A stretch of DNA of 64,000 nucleotides, taken from NCBI RefSeq assembly GCF_003201975.1, contig NZ_QJJQ01000006.1, positions 186,001 through 250,000 on the forward strand. Reading direction: 5' to 3'. Source of the stretch: Pseudogracilibacillus auburnensis. GTDB taxonomy: Bacteria; Bacillota; Bacilli; Bacillales; Amphibacillaceae. This document shows positions 8,495 to 17,094 of this stretch, one piece after another. Positions within the stretch are counted from its first letter, which is position 1. Every line of letters starts with the position of its first letter. The position numbers and the translations under genes were made by a program. Below the pieces are notes generated by a model. The model worked only from the letters and a program-made list of their open reading frames with translations, ran no database searches and had not been told where the DNA came from.

Positions 8495-9544
8495 CTACTT
8501 ATTAATATTATCATTTATAGTCTTTAAAAACTTATTCGGTTCATCCACTCGAATTGATACGAATTTATAAGCTTTTTGTTTTCCAATAAAGAGAGTTGCT
8601 TTCGCAGGCACTTTTAATTGTATAATCACGTGTGGACTGGTTAATTCAAAATCACGCGCAATGAATTCAATGGTGTCTTTTGCGCACTTTTGCTCTAATA
8701 TTCTAGGTTCATCGATTATTTTTTCAATATTAGACCATTTTACTTCCATTCGCTTCATAAATCCTAGGGAAATAAACATGCCTTCTTTGGTTGTTTGTAA
8801 CGCATTATGTCGTATTGCTTGTAAATCACCGATAAAGAAGATAACGGTATATATATTTAGCACGAGTAAAATAATCGACAAAATAAAAAATTTTTCATGA
8901 AGCCACCAATGAATAACGAGCGTTTCAAGAACAATACTATGGATAATCATGATTTGCATCGCAATTAAACTTGAATTTTTGTGCAATGTGAACGTATTCT
9001 CATTGCTATTTGGTTGTTTCTTCCAACTTAAAAAAGCATAATAAAATAAAAGCATCTCTGTGCAAATGATTTTAATGATCAATGGTGTAGATTTGATATG
9101 TTTATCAATAGCGTTCGAGAATGAAAATAATACTGGAAGTGAACTATCCCTAACAGAACGGATAATAGCAGGCAAGTATTTAACCAAGAGGATAAGGAGA
9201 CTTATTTCAAATAAGACGATCATCCCCTCTACTGTAAATCCAACCCAAGTTACAGCTTCAAATGGCTTTAAATATTCAATTGGAATTAGGAAACGCACAA
9301 GTACTAGACCACCAGCGATTGTAATAATGATGTTTTTTAAATTCCAATTTCGTCTCCAAGCAATGAACAATAACGGTGAAATGATTGCAAGATCGATGAT
9401 GGATCCAACAACGACCCCATTTGGATTCTCAGGTAAAATGCTCACTCCAAACGTCGAATGGTATAACGAAATGTTTGATGCGAGTACAAGAGCAAGTAAA
9501 ATAAGTAAACTATTACGCTGAAAGAAAACATTTTTTAATACCAT
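8495..9544 (-). CDS. Polytopic membrane protein of unknown function
   Basis: 349 residues with about seven hydrophobic segments in the first 250 residues, then a soluble C-terminal domain of about 100 residues (MKRMEVKWSNIEKIIDEP onward) ending in NKFLKTINDNINK. The C-terminal part looks like a PH-type or GTP-sensing beta domain but I cannot assign it. Similar Bacillus proteins are often labelled beta-carotene monooxygenase in databases, apparently without support. The ATG at 9544 is preceded by a weak AAAAGGATG. It is followed after 30 bases by the EamA transporter gene. Confidence 0.6.
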   Translation of the reverse strand: MVLKNVFFQRNSLLILLALVLASNISLYHSTFGVSILPENPNGVVVGSIIDLAIISPLLFIAWRRNWNLKNIIITIAGGLVLVRFLIPIEYLKPFEAVTWVGFTVEGMIVLFEISLLILLVKYLPAIIRSVRDSSLPVLFSFSNAIDKHIKSTPLIIKIICTEMLLFYYAFLSWKKQPNSNENTFTLHKNSSLIAMQIMIIHSIVLETLVIHWWLHEKFFILSIILLVLNIYTVIFFIGDLQAIRHNALQTTKEGMFISLGFMKRMEVKWSNIEKIIDEPRILEQKCAKDTIEFIARDFELTSPHVIIQLKVPAKATLFIGKQKAYKFVSIRVDEPNKFLKTINDNINK

Positions 9545-10195
9545 GGCGCATCATCCTTTTATATTATACATTCATCATATCATAATTTAGAATGGAAAAA
9601 GCATATAGCTAAACAATGAAAAAGACAAATTTGTGAAGCCAAATAAAATTGGATTAAGAATGAATAAAACAAAGCTGAAAAGGATATTTTCCTACCATGA
9701 ATCATTGTTGTCTATAAAAATATGAACGATCCATTTCTGACAGATTTAAGACATTCTATGAAGGGGATATACAACGGAAATCAATTATTAAATGGTTTTT
9801 TCAATTAATGGTAATCAAGATTATAGGTTTTATTCTATTAATAAGATAGCAAGTTGAGATGGGAAAAAGAATTTTGTGCATAAACGAACAATTTAACTCA
9901 AAGTTACGTATAAACGATAGGATGGATTTGTGTATTATTATTACTGATTTAAAGCCCATAAGAAAATAACAGTTGATCTCGATGCAAAAGGCAGGCGAGA
10001 TTGTCGCCAGAATTGGTGATAAGAAAAAATGAATATTTAGTACTACACTTAACACCCCAATGATTCATTGCGTTTACACCAAGTGAATCGTTTCATTCGC
10101 TAAAATTAGAAAAAATCAATACGAAGGGGTGTGAAGTAAGAATTTATAGGGAGAATAATACCCCGAATGGGATTTCGGGGCTGAGGATGTCGATC
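9545..10195. other. Intergenic stretch without a recognised gene
   Basis: AT-rich sequence between the minus-strand membrane protein gene and the LysM gene. An 84-codon minus-strand open frame at 9801-10055 has no ribosome site and no protein-like composition. A short hairpin (CCCCGAA/TTCGGGG, 10161-10180) just beyond the LysM gene could be its terminator, though the T-run is poor. Confidence 0.5.
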
Positions 10196-10561
10196 TTATG
10201 CTTGATCGGATATTGAAGTGGCGCATGCTGATGGAATACATATTCGCTGGGCGACACGAAGATAATTAGGATCGACACTTGGATTTGCTTCTAATATACT
10301 TGCAATCGTTACGTTAAAATCCTGAGCAATACGATAGAGCGTATCTCCTTGTTGAATAATATAAGCAATATGATTTGGTGGACAAGCTGGGATACAGATG
10401 ATTTGGCCGATTATTAGATTATATGGATCGATGCCAGGATTTGCTGCAATTATTCTTGATAATACAACTTCAAGCTTATTCGCAATAAATTGCAATGTGT
10501 CACCTGGTTGAATGACGTAAGGATATTGATTTTCACGGCACTGATGATACGGATTATACAA
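10196..10561 (-). CDS. Small protein with two LysM domains
   Basis: 121 residues made almost only of two LysM repeats, at about residues 14-57 (YVIQPGDTLQFIANKLEV) and 68-111 (YIIQQGDTLYRIAQDFNV), each ending in an ICIP motif. LysM binds N-acetylglucosamine polymers such as peptidoglycan. There is no signal peptide, as in several Bacillus spore-coat or cortex LysM proteins, which suggests a mother-cell or spore role; that is inference. The only start with a ribosome site is the TTG at 10561, with AAAGGAAGTG six bases before it. The neighbours do not help. Confidence 0.85.
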   Translation of the reverse strand: MYNPYHQCRENQYPYVIQPGDTLQFIANKLEVVLSRIIAANPGIDPYNLIIGQIICIPACPPNHIAYIIQQGDTLYRIAQDFNVTIASILEANPSVDPNYLRVAQRICIPSACATSISDQA

Positions 10562-10774
10562 AAGAGCACTTCCTTTATCATTGTTCTTTTGTACACCTTA
10601 TGTATAATAAACGGCTTTTGTCATACATTTCTTTCTAAAGTTTTGTCATTTGGAAGATGTTATTAGTATTGTTAGGAAAACTACACCATGTTCTTCTTCA
10701 AATTATTTAAGCCGATCTCTCCCACAAGCGACATTACTTGTCTATCCGAGCTTTGAATCGATAAAAATTGTGAA

Positions 10775-12088
10775 TTAATCGTCGTTTTTTTCTATGCCAA
10801 CCTTATAAATATTTCTAGGTCTTCCTCTTGAACCCGGAGATTCTTCGCCGATGATTTCTGCAACCCCCGCTTTCATAAGGTTATTCAAAATACGGCGAGC
10901 ATTTCTTTCGGACATTTTCAGCCAGTTTGCCATTTCTTTAGCTGAAATTGAATGTTTGCCAGAATCTTGTTGAATGGATAAAATTTTATTAAATGTAGTA
11001 ATAGTAACACCACTTTCTTTCAGTTTCTTGCCTATTTCTTTGTCCTCATTTCGGTACCCAAAAGTAATTTTATTTACACTTTCCAATGGTCCTTCCACTT
11101 CACCATAATTATCTACAAGAAACGCGCTAAATTCATCGTAGTTTTGAGCATGGAGTAGCGCAAGTCTTGCATTTTCTTCTGCGGCTAACGTTGTATCTCC
11201 ATAGCCAATTCCTATATTAGCCGGCAAATCAGTTATTAACATTAATTGTTCTAAAAGAAAACTGACTTGCTGTTCAATATTTTCAAATGATCCCCTAGTA
11301 GAATAGATATGGAAAGTACCGATTCCTATCGGGACAAATGATCCTGAAATCTCTTCTGTAAACGACAATATAGTTGATTGCAATTCAAGATTTAGGCGAT
11401 GGGCATCGTATGATATCATTTTTTCATAATCAGACTTCTCAATATTACTTACCTTAACAACAATAACGGTGATCTGAGACTGTTGAAAATGAAGTGCTTT
11501 TCGATATTGTAATGCAAGTTTGATTGTTGATTGAATACTCGCTCTCGTAGGAGTTATCCGATAAACCGGAATGCCTTTTTTGTTTAAACTTTCGTAGACA
11601 TCACTTAAACAGGTGAAGCAAATAAAGTTATGATCCTCTTCATATACACTAAGATGAAAATTAATCACTTCATTGATAGGGATATAATCTTTAATTTCGT
11701 ACCATCTAATGTCTTCATAGGGAAGCTTCAAGTCGGAAAAAGTATCCGTAATATGTTGCCACTCTAGCATATCAACGCTAAGCTTGTTTAGTACTTTTTT
11801 GTCCTTATACCCACTTTCTAAAAGAGATTTCATTAGACTAGATCCATTTAAAGTTAAATAAAAAAAAGGTTGATTCGAATTACTTTTTTTAGCTAATAAA
11901 TAAGGAGTAAGACCAGAAAAAATCCATACATCTACTAAGTGTTGATTTTGATCAACGATAGCAGTTGTTTCTTCTACAAATTCATATATAAAGAGCATTA
12001 ATTCTAACTGGTCTTCATATTCTTTTGCAATCTCACTTACTAAATCAAGCGAATCTTTCGGTCCAACAACACCAACTTTTGCTTTCAT
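10775..12088 (-). CDS. Sensor-type transcriptional regulator with C-terminal winged helix
   Basis: 437 residues. The N-terminal half (KAKVGVVGPKDSLDLVSEIAKEY) resembles the ligand-sensing domain of PrpR-like activators. The middle, about 215-320, has the pattern IGIGYGDTTLAAEENARLALLHA found in degenerate GGDEF-type domains of CdaR-like regulators. The last 75 residues form a winged helix-turn-helix (ISAKEMANWLKMSERNARRILNNL) with a basic RGRPRNIYKV wing. The start is the ATG at 12088, eight bases after GGGGG; the ATG at 12103 overlaps that site. It is divergent from the flavin-monooxygenase operon across 430 bases, so it is the best local candidate regulator of that operon. Confidence 0.65.
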   Translation of the reverse strand: MKAKVGVVGPKDSLDLVSEIAKEYEDQLELMLFIYEFVEETTAIVDQNQHLVDVWIFSGLTPYLLAKKSNSNQPFFYLTLNGSSLMKSLLESGYKDKKVLNKLSVDMLEWQHITDTFSDLKLPYEDIRWYEIKDYIPINEVINFHLSVYEEDHNFICFTCLSDVYESLNKKGIPVYRITPTRASIQSTIKLALQYRKALHFQQSQITVIVVKVSNIEKSDYEKMISYDAHRLNLELQSTILSFTEEISGSFVPIGIGTFHIYSTRGSFENIEQQVSFLLEQLMLITDLPANIGIGYGDTTLAAEENARLALLHAQNYDEFSAFLVDNYGEVEGPLESVNKITFGYRNEDKEIGKKLKESGVTITTFNKILSIQQDSGKHSISAKEMANWLKMSERNARRILNNLMKAGVAEIIGEESPGSRGRPRNIYKVGIEKNDD

Positions 12089-12312
12089 ATTACTAACCCC
12101 CATATATATTTAAAATAATTGTAAGAGTGAAAATCTTATAGTAAATTTCTATGTTATGTTCTTAAAAGCTATTTATTACAATATAACAAGATAACTCTGA
12201 ATGAAACAAATTTTTATAATTTTTCTCTATTTGTAAACATATAACATGATAATTTAGATTACTAAAACAAATATGTTTTTTAAAAAGATTAAAAAATTAA
12301 TTTAAAAAATAG

Positions 12313-12341
12313 TTGACAATTATCTGAATAAAGATTATATT
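12313..12341 (+). promoter_or_regulatory. Sigma-A promoter upstream of the monooxygenase operon
   Basis: TTGACA (12313-12318) and TATATT (12336-12341) with a 17-base spacer. The start codon is about 170 bases further on, leaving a long leader that contains the shared inverted-repeat box. Confidence 0.65.
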
Positions 12342-12469
12342 AAGTCTAACAGAAAATAAAGAATCATTTAGGGTTGTTTGTTCTATTTTTTTCATAAGGA
12401 GTGAAAGCGCAATCATAAACCTTTTTTAAGTAACTTGAAATCATGAGTTTTATTTTTTTTGATTAATTT

Positions 12470-12493
12470 AGGAATAAATACGGACATATTCCT
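12470..12493 (+). promoter_or_regulatory. Shared inverted-repeat box, copy 1 (putative operator)
   Basis: Begins AGGAA, carries ATACGGACAT in the middle and ends TCCT, making an AGGA/TCCT inverted repeat of 24 bases. Near-identical boxes lie at 18433-18455 and 26341-26363, each ahead of another operon of this block. This copy lies between the promoter at 12313-12341 and the ribosome binding site at 12504. Confidence 0.6.
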
Positions 12494-12517
12494 TAATAAA
12501 CCAAAAGGAGGATGAAT

Positions 12518-13681
12518 ATGATTACAGATAAGTTTGATGCTTCAAAACTAGATAGTGATTTATACAGGGATGTTATTGGTCATTTCGCTAGTGGAGTTAC
12601 TATTATTACTACTAAACATGAAAATGAAAAATTTGGGATCACGGCTAGTGCGGTTACGTCGTTGTCACTTGATCCTCCAATGTTGATCGTCTGTGTGAAT
12701 CAGCAAACTGGAACATGTCATGCCATTTCAAAAGCAAAAAAGTTTGGGGTTAATATTCTACACGATGGGCAAGGGGAGATGGCATTTAAATTCTCACGTC
12801 CGAAAACAGATAAATTTAAAGGTACGAATTACACATTTGGAAAATTTAATGTACCTATATTAAATGACGCTTTGGCACATTTAGAGTGTAAAGTCATAAA
12901 GGAAGTTACGGGAGGAACCCATTCCGTGTTTTTAGCGGAAGTTATCTATGCGGGAACAAAAGACAAAGCTCCATTGACTTACTACCGTGGAAAGTTTGGA
13001 TACTTTCAGCCGTATGACAATGAAAAAACATATAGAACCATTCGAAAAAGAGTTTTAGAACGTGATATTTCTGCAGGAGAATCAATAAATGTTGAAAATT
13101 TACAAGAAGAATTATCAGTGCCAAAACAAGTTATTTATTATGCTTTAGCCAAATTGGAGGCGGAACAGCTCCTGTCACAAATGGAGGATGGTAATTATAC
13201 GGTCACTCCATTAAATATTGAGTTGTTAAATGAAGCCTTGGAAACCCGTATGGTGTTAGAGGTTGCAGCGATTGAAAAAACAGTTGGAAATCTTTCAGAA
13301 GATGAGCTTAAAGAATTACGGCATCGTGTTGAATCTACAATTTTCAAGGAAAATGAATCAATTAATCCAGATCAATACATTGAAGCAAACACAGCTTTAC
13401 ATGACTATACAATGGCTTTGGCTAGAAACGCCACATTACTAGATTCGTATAGAAGGTTAACTGCTGAGGCCGTCATGTCAAGTGCATTACGCGTAGCGTT
13501 AGAAGCAAATAATCCGACGGCTTATTCCGAGCTAAATAGACTTTCAGAAGATCACGTCTTGCTATTGGGAGCATATGAATCGGGTAATAAAGAAAGAGCA
13601 AAACAGATCATCATCCAACATGCAGAAGAAGCTAAAAAGTTAGGTAAATATTTAATTGGAAGTGCTGGTGGCAGCATTTAA
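12518..13681 (+). CDS. Flavin reductase fused to a GntR/FCD-type ligand-binding domain
   Basis: 387 residues. Residues about 5-165 are an HpaC-like NAD(P)H:flavin oxidoreductase domain, with YRDVIGHFASGVTIITTK, SLSLDPPMLIVCVN and LTYYRGKFGYFQP. Residues about 168-230 look like a winged helix (RTIRKRVLERDISAGESI), and 230-380 like an FCD domain of FadR-type regulators (LETRMVLEVAAIEKTVGNLS, HDYTMALARNATLLDSYRRL). It should supply reduced flavin to the HpaB-type oxygenase encoded next. The FCD part may sense substrate; Acinetobacter HpaC-type reductase C1 has an analogous MarR-like domain. The ATG at 12518 is six bases after AAAGGAGG. Confidence 0.85.
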   Translation: MITDKFDASKLDSDLYRDVIGHFASGVTIITTKHENEKFGITASAVTSLSLDPPMLIVCVNQQTGTCHAISKAKKFGVNILHDGQGEMAFKFSRPKTDKFKGTNYTFGKFNVPILNDALAHLECKVIKEVTGGTHSVFLAEVIYAGTKDKAPLTYYRGKFGYFQPYDNEKTYRTIRKRVLERDISAGESINVENLQEELSVPKQVIYYALAKLEAEQLLSQMEDGNYTVTPLNIELLNEALETRMVLEVAAIEKTVGNLSEDELKELRHRVESTIFKENESINPDQYIEANTALHDYTMALARNATLLDSYRRLTAEAVMSSALRVALEANNPTAYSELNRLSEDHVLLLGAYESGNKERAKQIIIQHAEEAKKLGKYLIGSAGGSI

Positions 13682-13713
13682 CAATAGATTAACACTTTAG
13701 GGAGGAAGGAATT

Positions 13714-15171
13714 ATGGCACTACTAACAGGTCAACAGTATAAGGATTCATTGAATGATGGAAGAGAAGTTTACATTGATGGAGAAAGAGTCTCAAACATT
13801 GCGGAGCATCCTGCTTTTAAGCCGATTATAGATGTGAAGGCTAGGATGTATGACATGAATCATGAAGAAAAGTATAAACATATTACCACAGCTAAACTAG
13901 AGGATGGAGAAGAAGTTTGCCGTGCTTATAAAATGCCTGAGACAAAAGAAGATTTAACTGCTATCCGTACATATGTAGAAACGGTCTTAGATGATTTAGG
14001 TGGGGTAGTCTATCGTGTAGGAGATGAAACGATAGGTGAAATGTGGTCATTGTATGACGCTCAAGACCGATTAAATGAAATTGACCCAACATATGCAACG
14101 AATATAAGAAATCATATTGACCGTATTGCGAGGGAGGACATTTTTCATGTCTCTGCAAATACAGATCCGAAAGGCGATCGAAGTAAATTAATAAATGGAG
14201 AAGATGGTGGGACTCTTTTACATGTCGTTTCAGAAAATGATAAAGGAATTATCGTGCGGGGAGCAAAGTTTGAAACCGCCGCTGCCTACGCACACCAAGC
14301 TTTTGTTAAACCGACAATTTCTAATTGGTCAAATACTAGTGTAAACATGGAGCCATATGCCGTTGGATTTATTTGTGACATGGGAGCGCCGGGTTTAAAG
14401 CACATTTGTCGTTCGCCAGTAGGCTCAGGTAGAAATCCAGAGAATTATCCCTTATCTACTAAATTTGAAGAAATTGATACATTGCTCGTTTTCGATGATG
14501 TTCTCATACCTTGGGAAAATGTGTTGTTCCATAATTCATTAGAATCGGCAAAGTATATTCGAGAAACAGTACACCGTTATTCAGCATTCAACTATGTGTT
14601 ACGTCTTTTAAAAAGAGCAGATTATTTAATCGGTGCAGCATTATTAAACGTAGAACAAACAGGTTTAACGAAAATACCAGCAGTTCAAGAAAAGTTAACA
14701 GAATTAATTACATATCGCCAAACAATTAATGCCCATTTAACCGCTGCAGTGTCAGAGGCTGAAAATACGGATGGTGGTTTAATGATGCCGAACCAATCAT
14801 TGTTATATACTGGTCGAATTCATGCTTTGAAACATTTTCCTGCTATGGCTCATTTAACGAGAGAATTAGTTGGTGGACAGTTGGCGGTAACACCAGATAT
14901 GGTAACGATGACCGATCCGCAAATTAAAGATTATGTTGATCGTTATTATTCGGTAGGAAAATGGAGTGCAGAAGACCGTGCTAAGTTATTATACTTTGCC
15001 CGTGACTTGTTAAATTCATCTTATGCAGGACACCAAGTGACGTTTGAATTATTTGCTCAAAGTCCACCGTTTGCACAGTCTGCGGCAGCGTTTAAGAACT
15101 ACGATTTAGAAGCCCATCGTAATATGGTATTAAAGGCTGCAAACTTAGCTCCACATTTAGTACAAAGTTAA
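13714..15171 (+). CDS. HpaB-family FADH2-dependent monooxygenase, large component
   Basis: 485 residues, normal for the 4-hydroxyphenylacetate 3-hydroxylase oxygenase family, which hydroxylates aromatic or pyrrole rings using FADH2 from a partner reductase. N-terminal GQQYKDSLNDGREVYIDGERV and the central ADYLIGAALLNVEQTGL are family features. No ring-cleavage dioxygenase follows, so homoprotocatechuate degradation is unlikely. With RidA, amide hydrolases and a carbamoylase nearby, the substrate is more likely an N-heterocycle such as pyrrole-2-carboxylate or imidazole acetate; this is inference. It starts 32 bases after the reductase gene, behind GGGAGGAAGG, and is second in the operon. Confidence 0.85.
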   Translation: MALLTGQQYKDSLNDGREVYIDGERVSNIAEHPAFKPIIDVKARMYDMNHEEKYKHITTAKLEDGEEVCRAYKMPETKEDLTAIRTYVETVLDDLGGVVYRVGDETIGEMWSLYDAQDRLNEIDPTYATNIRNHIDRIAREDIFHVSANTDPKGDRSKLINGEDGGTLLHVVSENDKGIIVRGAKFETAAAYAHQAFVKPTISNWSNTSVNMEPYAVGFICDMGAPGLKHICRSPVGSGRNPENYPLSTKFEEIDTLLVFDDVLIPWENVLFHNSLESAKYIRETVHRYSAFNYVLRLLKRADYLIGAALLNVEQTGLTKIPAVQEKLTELITYRQTINAHLTAAVSEAENTDGGLMMPNQSLLYTGRIHALKHFPAMAHLTRELVGGQLAVTPDMVTMTDPQIKDYVDRYYSVGKWSAEDRAKLLYFARDLLNSSYAGHQVTFELFAQSPPFAQSAAAFKNYDLEAHRNMVLKAANLAPHLVQS

Positions 15172-15202
15172 ATATTGTATCAAATTGAAAAGGAGGCTAA
15201 GT

Positions 15203-15763
15203 ATGAAAGTTCACAAAGCAAAAAGTTTACAACTCACTGGATGTATTCTTACAATTGGTGCTTTAGATGGTCTTCATAAAGGACATCAGGCATTAATTCG
15301 TTTTGCGAATCAGCGTGCCCAAGAATTAAATGTCCCACTTGTAGTCTATACATTTGATCCGCCGCCGAAAGTTTTCTTTCAGCATGCCAAGTTATTATTG
15401 CCTGTTGATGAAAAAATAACGATGTTAGAAAATCTTGGTGTACAGCATGTAATAATTGCACCATTTGATGCCAATTACATTTCACAAGGAACTGATGCTT
15501 TTATCGAGGAACTATCATACTTACATCCTCTTGAAATTTGTGAAGGTCATGATTTTCGTTTTGGAAGAAATAGGGAAGGAGATATAACAACATTACGAAA
15601 ACACTTTCATGTGTCGGTTTTTGATCCAGTACTTTGTGAATCAGGAAATGTAATTTCATCTACACGAATACGTTCTCTTTTTGTACAAGGGAAGGTAAAC
15701 GAAGCGCTAGAACTATTAGATTGGGATGGAATAAAAGCTGCACCTATGCATTTAATAAAATAA
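15203..15763 (+). CDS. Monofunctional FAD synthetase (RibF N-terminal domain type)
   Basis: 186 residues corresponding to the FMN adenylyltransferase half of bifunctional RibF; the C-terminal riboflavin kinase half is absent. The nucleotide-binding HxGH-like motif is GALDGLHKGHQ at 19-29, and the second motif SSTRIRSLF lies near the end. EGHDFRFGRNREGD is the conserved flavin-site segment. It makes FAD from FMN and ATP, presumably to provide FAD for the adjacent HpaB-type oxygenase, a use supported only by position. The start is the ATG at 15203, six bases after AAAGGAGG, not the TTG at 15185. Confidence 0.85.
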   Translation: MKVHKAKSLQLTGCILTIGALDGLHKGHQALIRFANQRAQELNVPLVVYTFDPPPKVFFQHAKLLLPVDEKITMLENLGVQHVIIAPFDANYISQGTDAFIEELSYLHPLEICEGHDFRFGRNREGDITTLRKHFHVSVFDPVLCESGNVISSTRIRSLFVQGKVNEALELLDWDGIKAAPMHLIK

Positions 15764-15781
15764 ATTGGAGGTATGTTCACA

Positions 15782-16234
15782 ATGAGCATTCAAGAAGATA
15801 CAAAAAAAATGGAGATAAAAAGAATTAGAAAGTTTAAAACAAAAGATTTTTACCCTGCAGAGCTAGGAAAACCTGAACATCATATAGAAAACGAACTTAG
15901 TATGGCTGTTCGAGCTGGAAATAGAATCTTTCTGCGTGGGCAAACAGGGTTTGATCTTGAAGGTAATTTCCATGGAGTTGGAGATGTAGCTGCTCAAACA
16001 GATATGGCGTGCAAGTGTGTGAAGCAATTAATTGAAGAAGCTGGTGGAACAGTCAATGATATTTGCAAAATGACAGTTTATATATTAAAGCGTGAAGACA
16101 GAAGTAAAGTATATCCGGTAATTGCTAAACATTTTAAAGGAGTTTATCCATGTAGTACGGGGTTAATTGTCAGTGGTTTTGCAATGCCTGAAATGCTTAT
16201 GGAAATTGATGTTGAAGCGGTTATTAGTAATTAA
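15782..16234 (+). CDS. RidA/RutC-family protein (enamine/imine deaminase type)
   Basis: 150 residues, one RidA domain with an N-terminal extension of about 25 residues. Family features include NELSMAVRAGNRIFLRGQTG, DVAAQTDMACKCVKQLIEEAGG and the final MLMEIDVEAV. RidA proteins hydrolyse reactive enamines and imines; relatives in catabolic clusters deaminate aminoacrylate or aminomuconate. The canonical arginine near the C-terminal third is not obvious in the usual position (KHFKGVYPCSTG), so enzymatic activity is open. The ATG at 15782 is 10 bases from GGAGG; the ATG at 15773 is too close. Fourth in the operon. Confidence 0.8.
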   Translation: MSIQEDTKKMEIKRIRKFKTKDFYPAELGKPEHHIENELSMAVRAGNRIFLRGQTGFDLEGNFHGVGDVAAQTDMACKCVKQLIEEAGGTVNDICKMTVYILKREDRSKVYPVIAKHFKGVYPCSTGLIVSGFAMPEMLMEIDVEAVISN

Positions 16235-16276
16235 GACTATTTAAAGGATGTTAGATTATTAGGAGGATTTATACAC

Positions 16277-16963
16277 ATGAAAATTACTAGTACATTTTCA
16301 GTAGCGGGCAGATGTTCTAAAACAGGAGCTCTCGGGGTGATCGTTACTTCAAGTAGCCCCTCAGTTGGAGCTAGATGCCCTTGGGTAAAAGAGTCTGTCG
16401 GTGCCATTTTAACACAGAACGTTACAGACCCAAGACTTGCGAACATAGGTCTTAATGTGATGGAAAATGGTTTTGATGCAGATTCAGCTATTCAAGCAAT
16501 GAAGGAATCTACTCCTTTTTCGGAATACCGTCAATTAGCTGTTGTAGATAGTAGCGGAAAATCAGCTGTGTTTACGGGTGCTGAAGCTTTAGGTGTCCAT
16601 GGAGAGTTTAACAGCGAAAATGTGGCAAGTATAGGCAATTTGTTAAGCGATCCAACTATTCCAAAAGAAATGGGGAAAAAGTTTTTAGAACTTGAAGGTT
16701 TACCAATTACAGATCGATTAATTGCCGCGATTGAAAAAGGGTTTACTATGGGGGGAGAATTGGATCAAGAGCGCTCTATAGGGTTGCTTGTATACTTAGA
16801 AGATGCTTTTCCTTATGTTGATTTAAGAGTAGATTATAGCGATAACCCTCTTGAAGATTTAAAAGCGCTTTGGGATATTTATGAACCTCAAGCTGAAGAT
16901 TATCGAATTAGAGCTATTACACCTGAAATAGCTCCATCCTATGGAGTACTAGGGGACGAATAA
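16277..16963 (+). CDS. DUF1028-family protein (putative Ntn-type hydrolase)
   Basis: 228 residues, all DUF1028. It opens ITSTFSVAGRCSKTGALGV, then CPWVKESVGAILTQN, and SIGNLLSDPTIPKEM, all familiar from this family. DUF1028 proteins have the fold of Ntn hydrolases; no reaction is established to my knowledge. In this operon an amide or lactam hydrolysis after ring hydroxylation would fit. Start ATG at 16277 with AGGAGG 11 bases upstream. It is the last gene of the five-gene run; an inverted repeat at 16978-17014 follows. Confidence 0.8.
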   Translation: MKITSTFSVAGRCSKTGALGVIVTSSSPSVGARCPWVKESVGAILTQNVTDPRLANIGLNVMENGFDADSAIQAMKESTPFSEYRQLAVVDSSGKSAVFTGAEALGVHGEFNSENVASIGNLLSDPTIPKEMGKKFLELEGLPITDRLIAAIEKGFTMGGELDQERSIGLLVYLEDAFPYVDLRVDYSDNPLEDLKALWDIYEPQAEDYRIRAITPEIAPSYGVLGDE

Positions 16964-16977
16964 ATAATAAACAGTAG

Positions 16978-17014
16978 CCTAAGATGTAGTCGGAAAAAAA
17001 GATTGCATCTTAGG
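16978..17014. other. Inverted repeat after the monooxygenase operon
   Basis: CCTAAGATG and CATCTTAGG are perfect 9-base arms around a 19-base loop. No T-run follows, so it may be a weak terminator, an RNA-stability hairpin or an operator for the next gene. Confidence 0.45.
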
Positions 17015-17094
17015 AAATAATGAACCTTTCAATCTATCATTAATAACAGTTATTAACTTAGCAAACTAGTTGTAGGAAGAGGGGGGCTTGTAAG

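Noticed and set aside
9801-10055. 84-codon minus-strand open frame
   Set aside because: No ribosome binding site, no recognisable motif, and composition as expected for AT-rich non-coding DNA.
13714-15171. Classical 4-hydroxyphenylacetate degradation
   Set aside because: The HpaB-type oxygenase alone would suggest it, but no extradiol dioxygenase, isomerase, decarboxylase or hydratase of that pathway is found in the window, and the neighbours are nitrogen-releasing enzymes.
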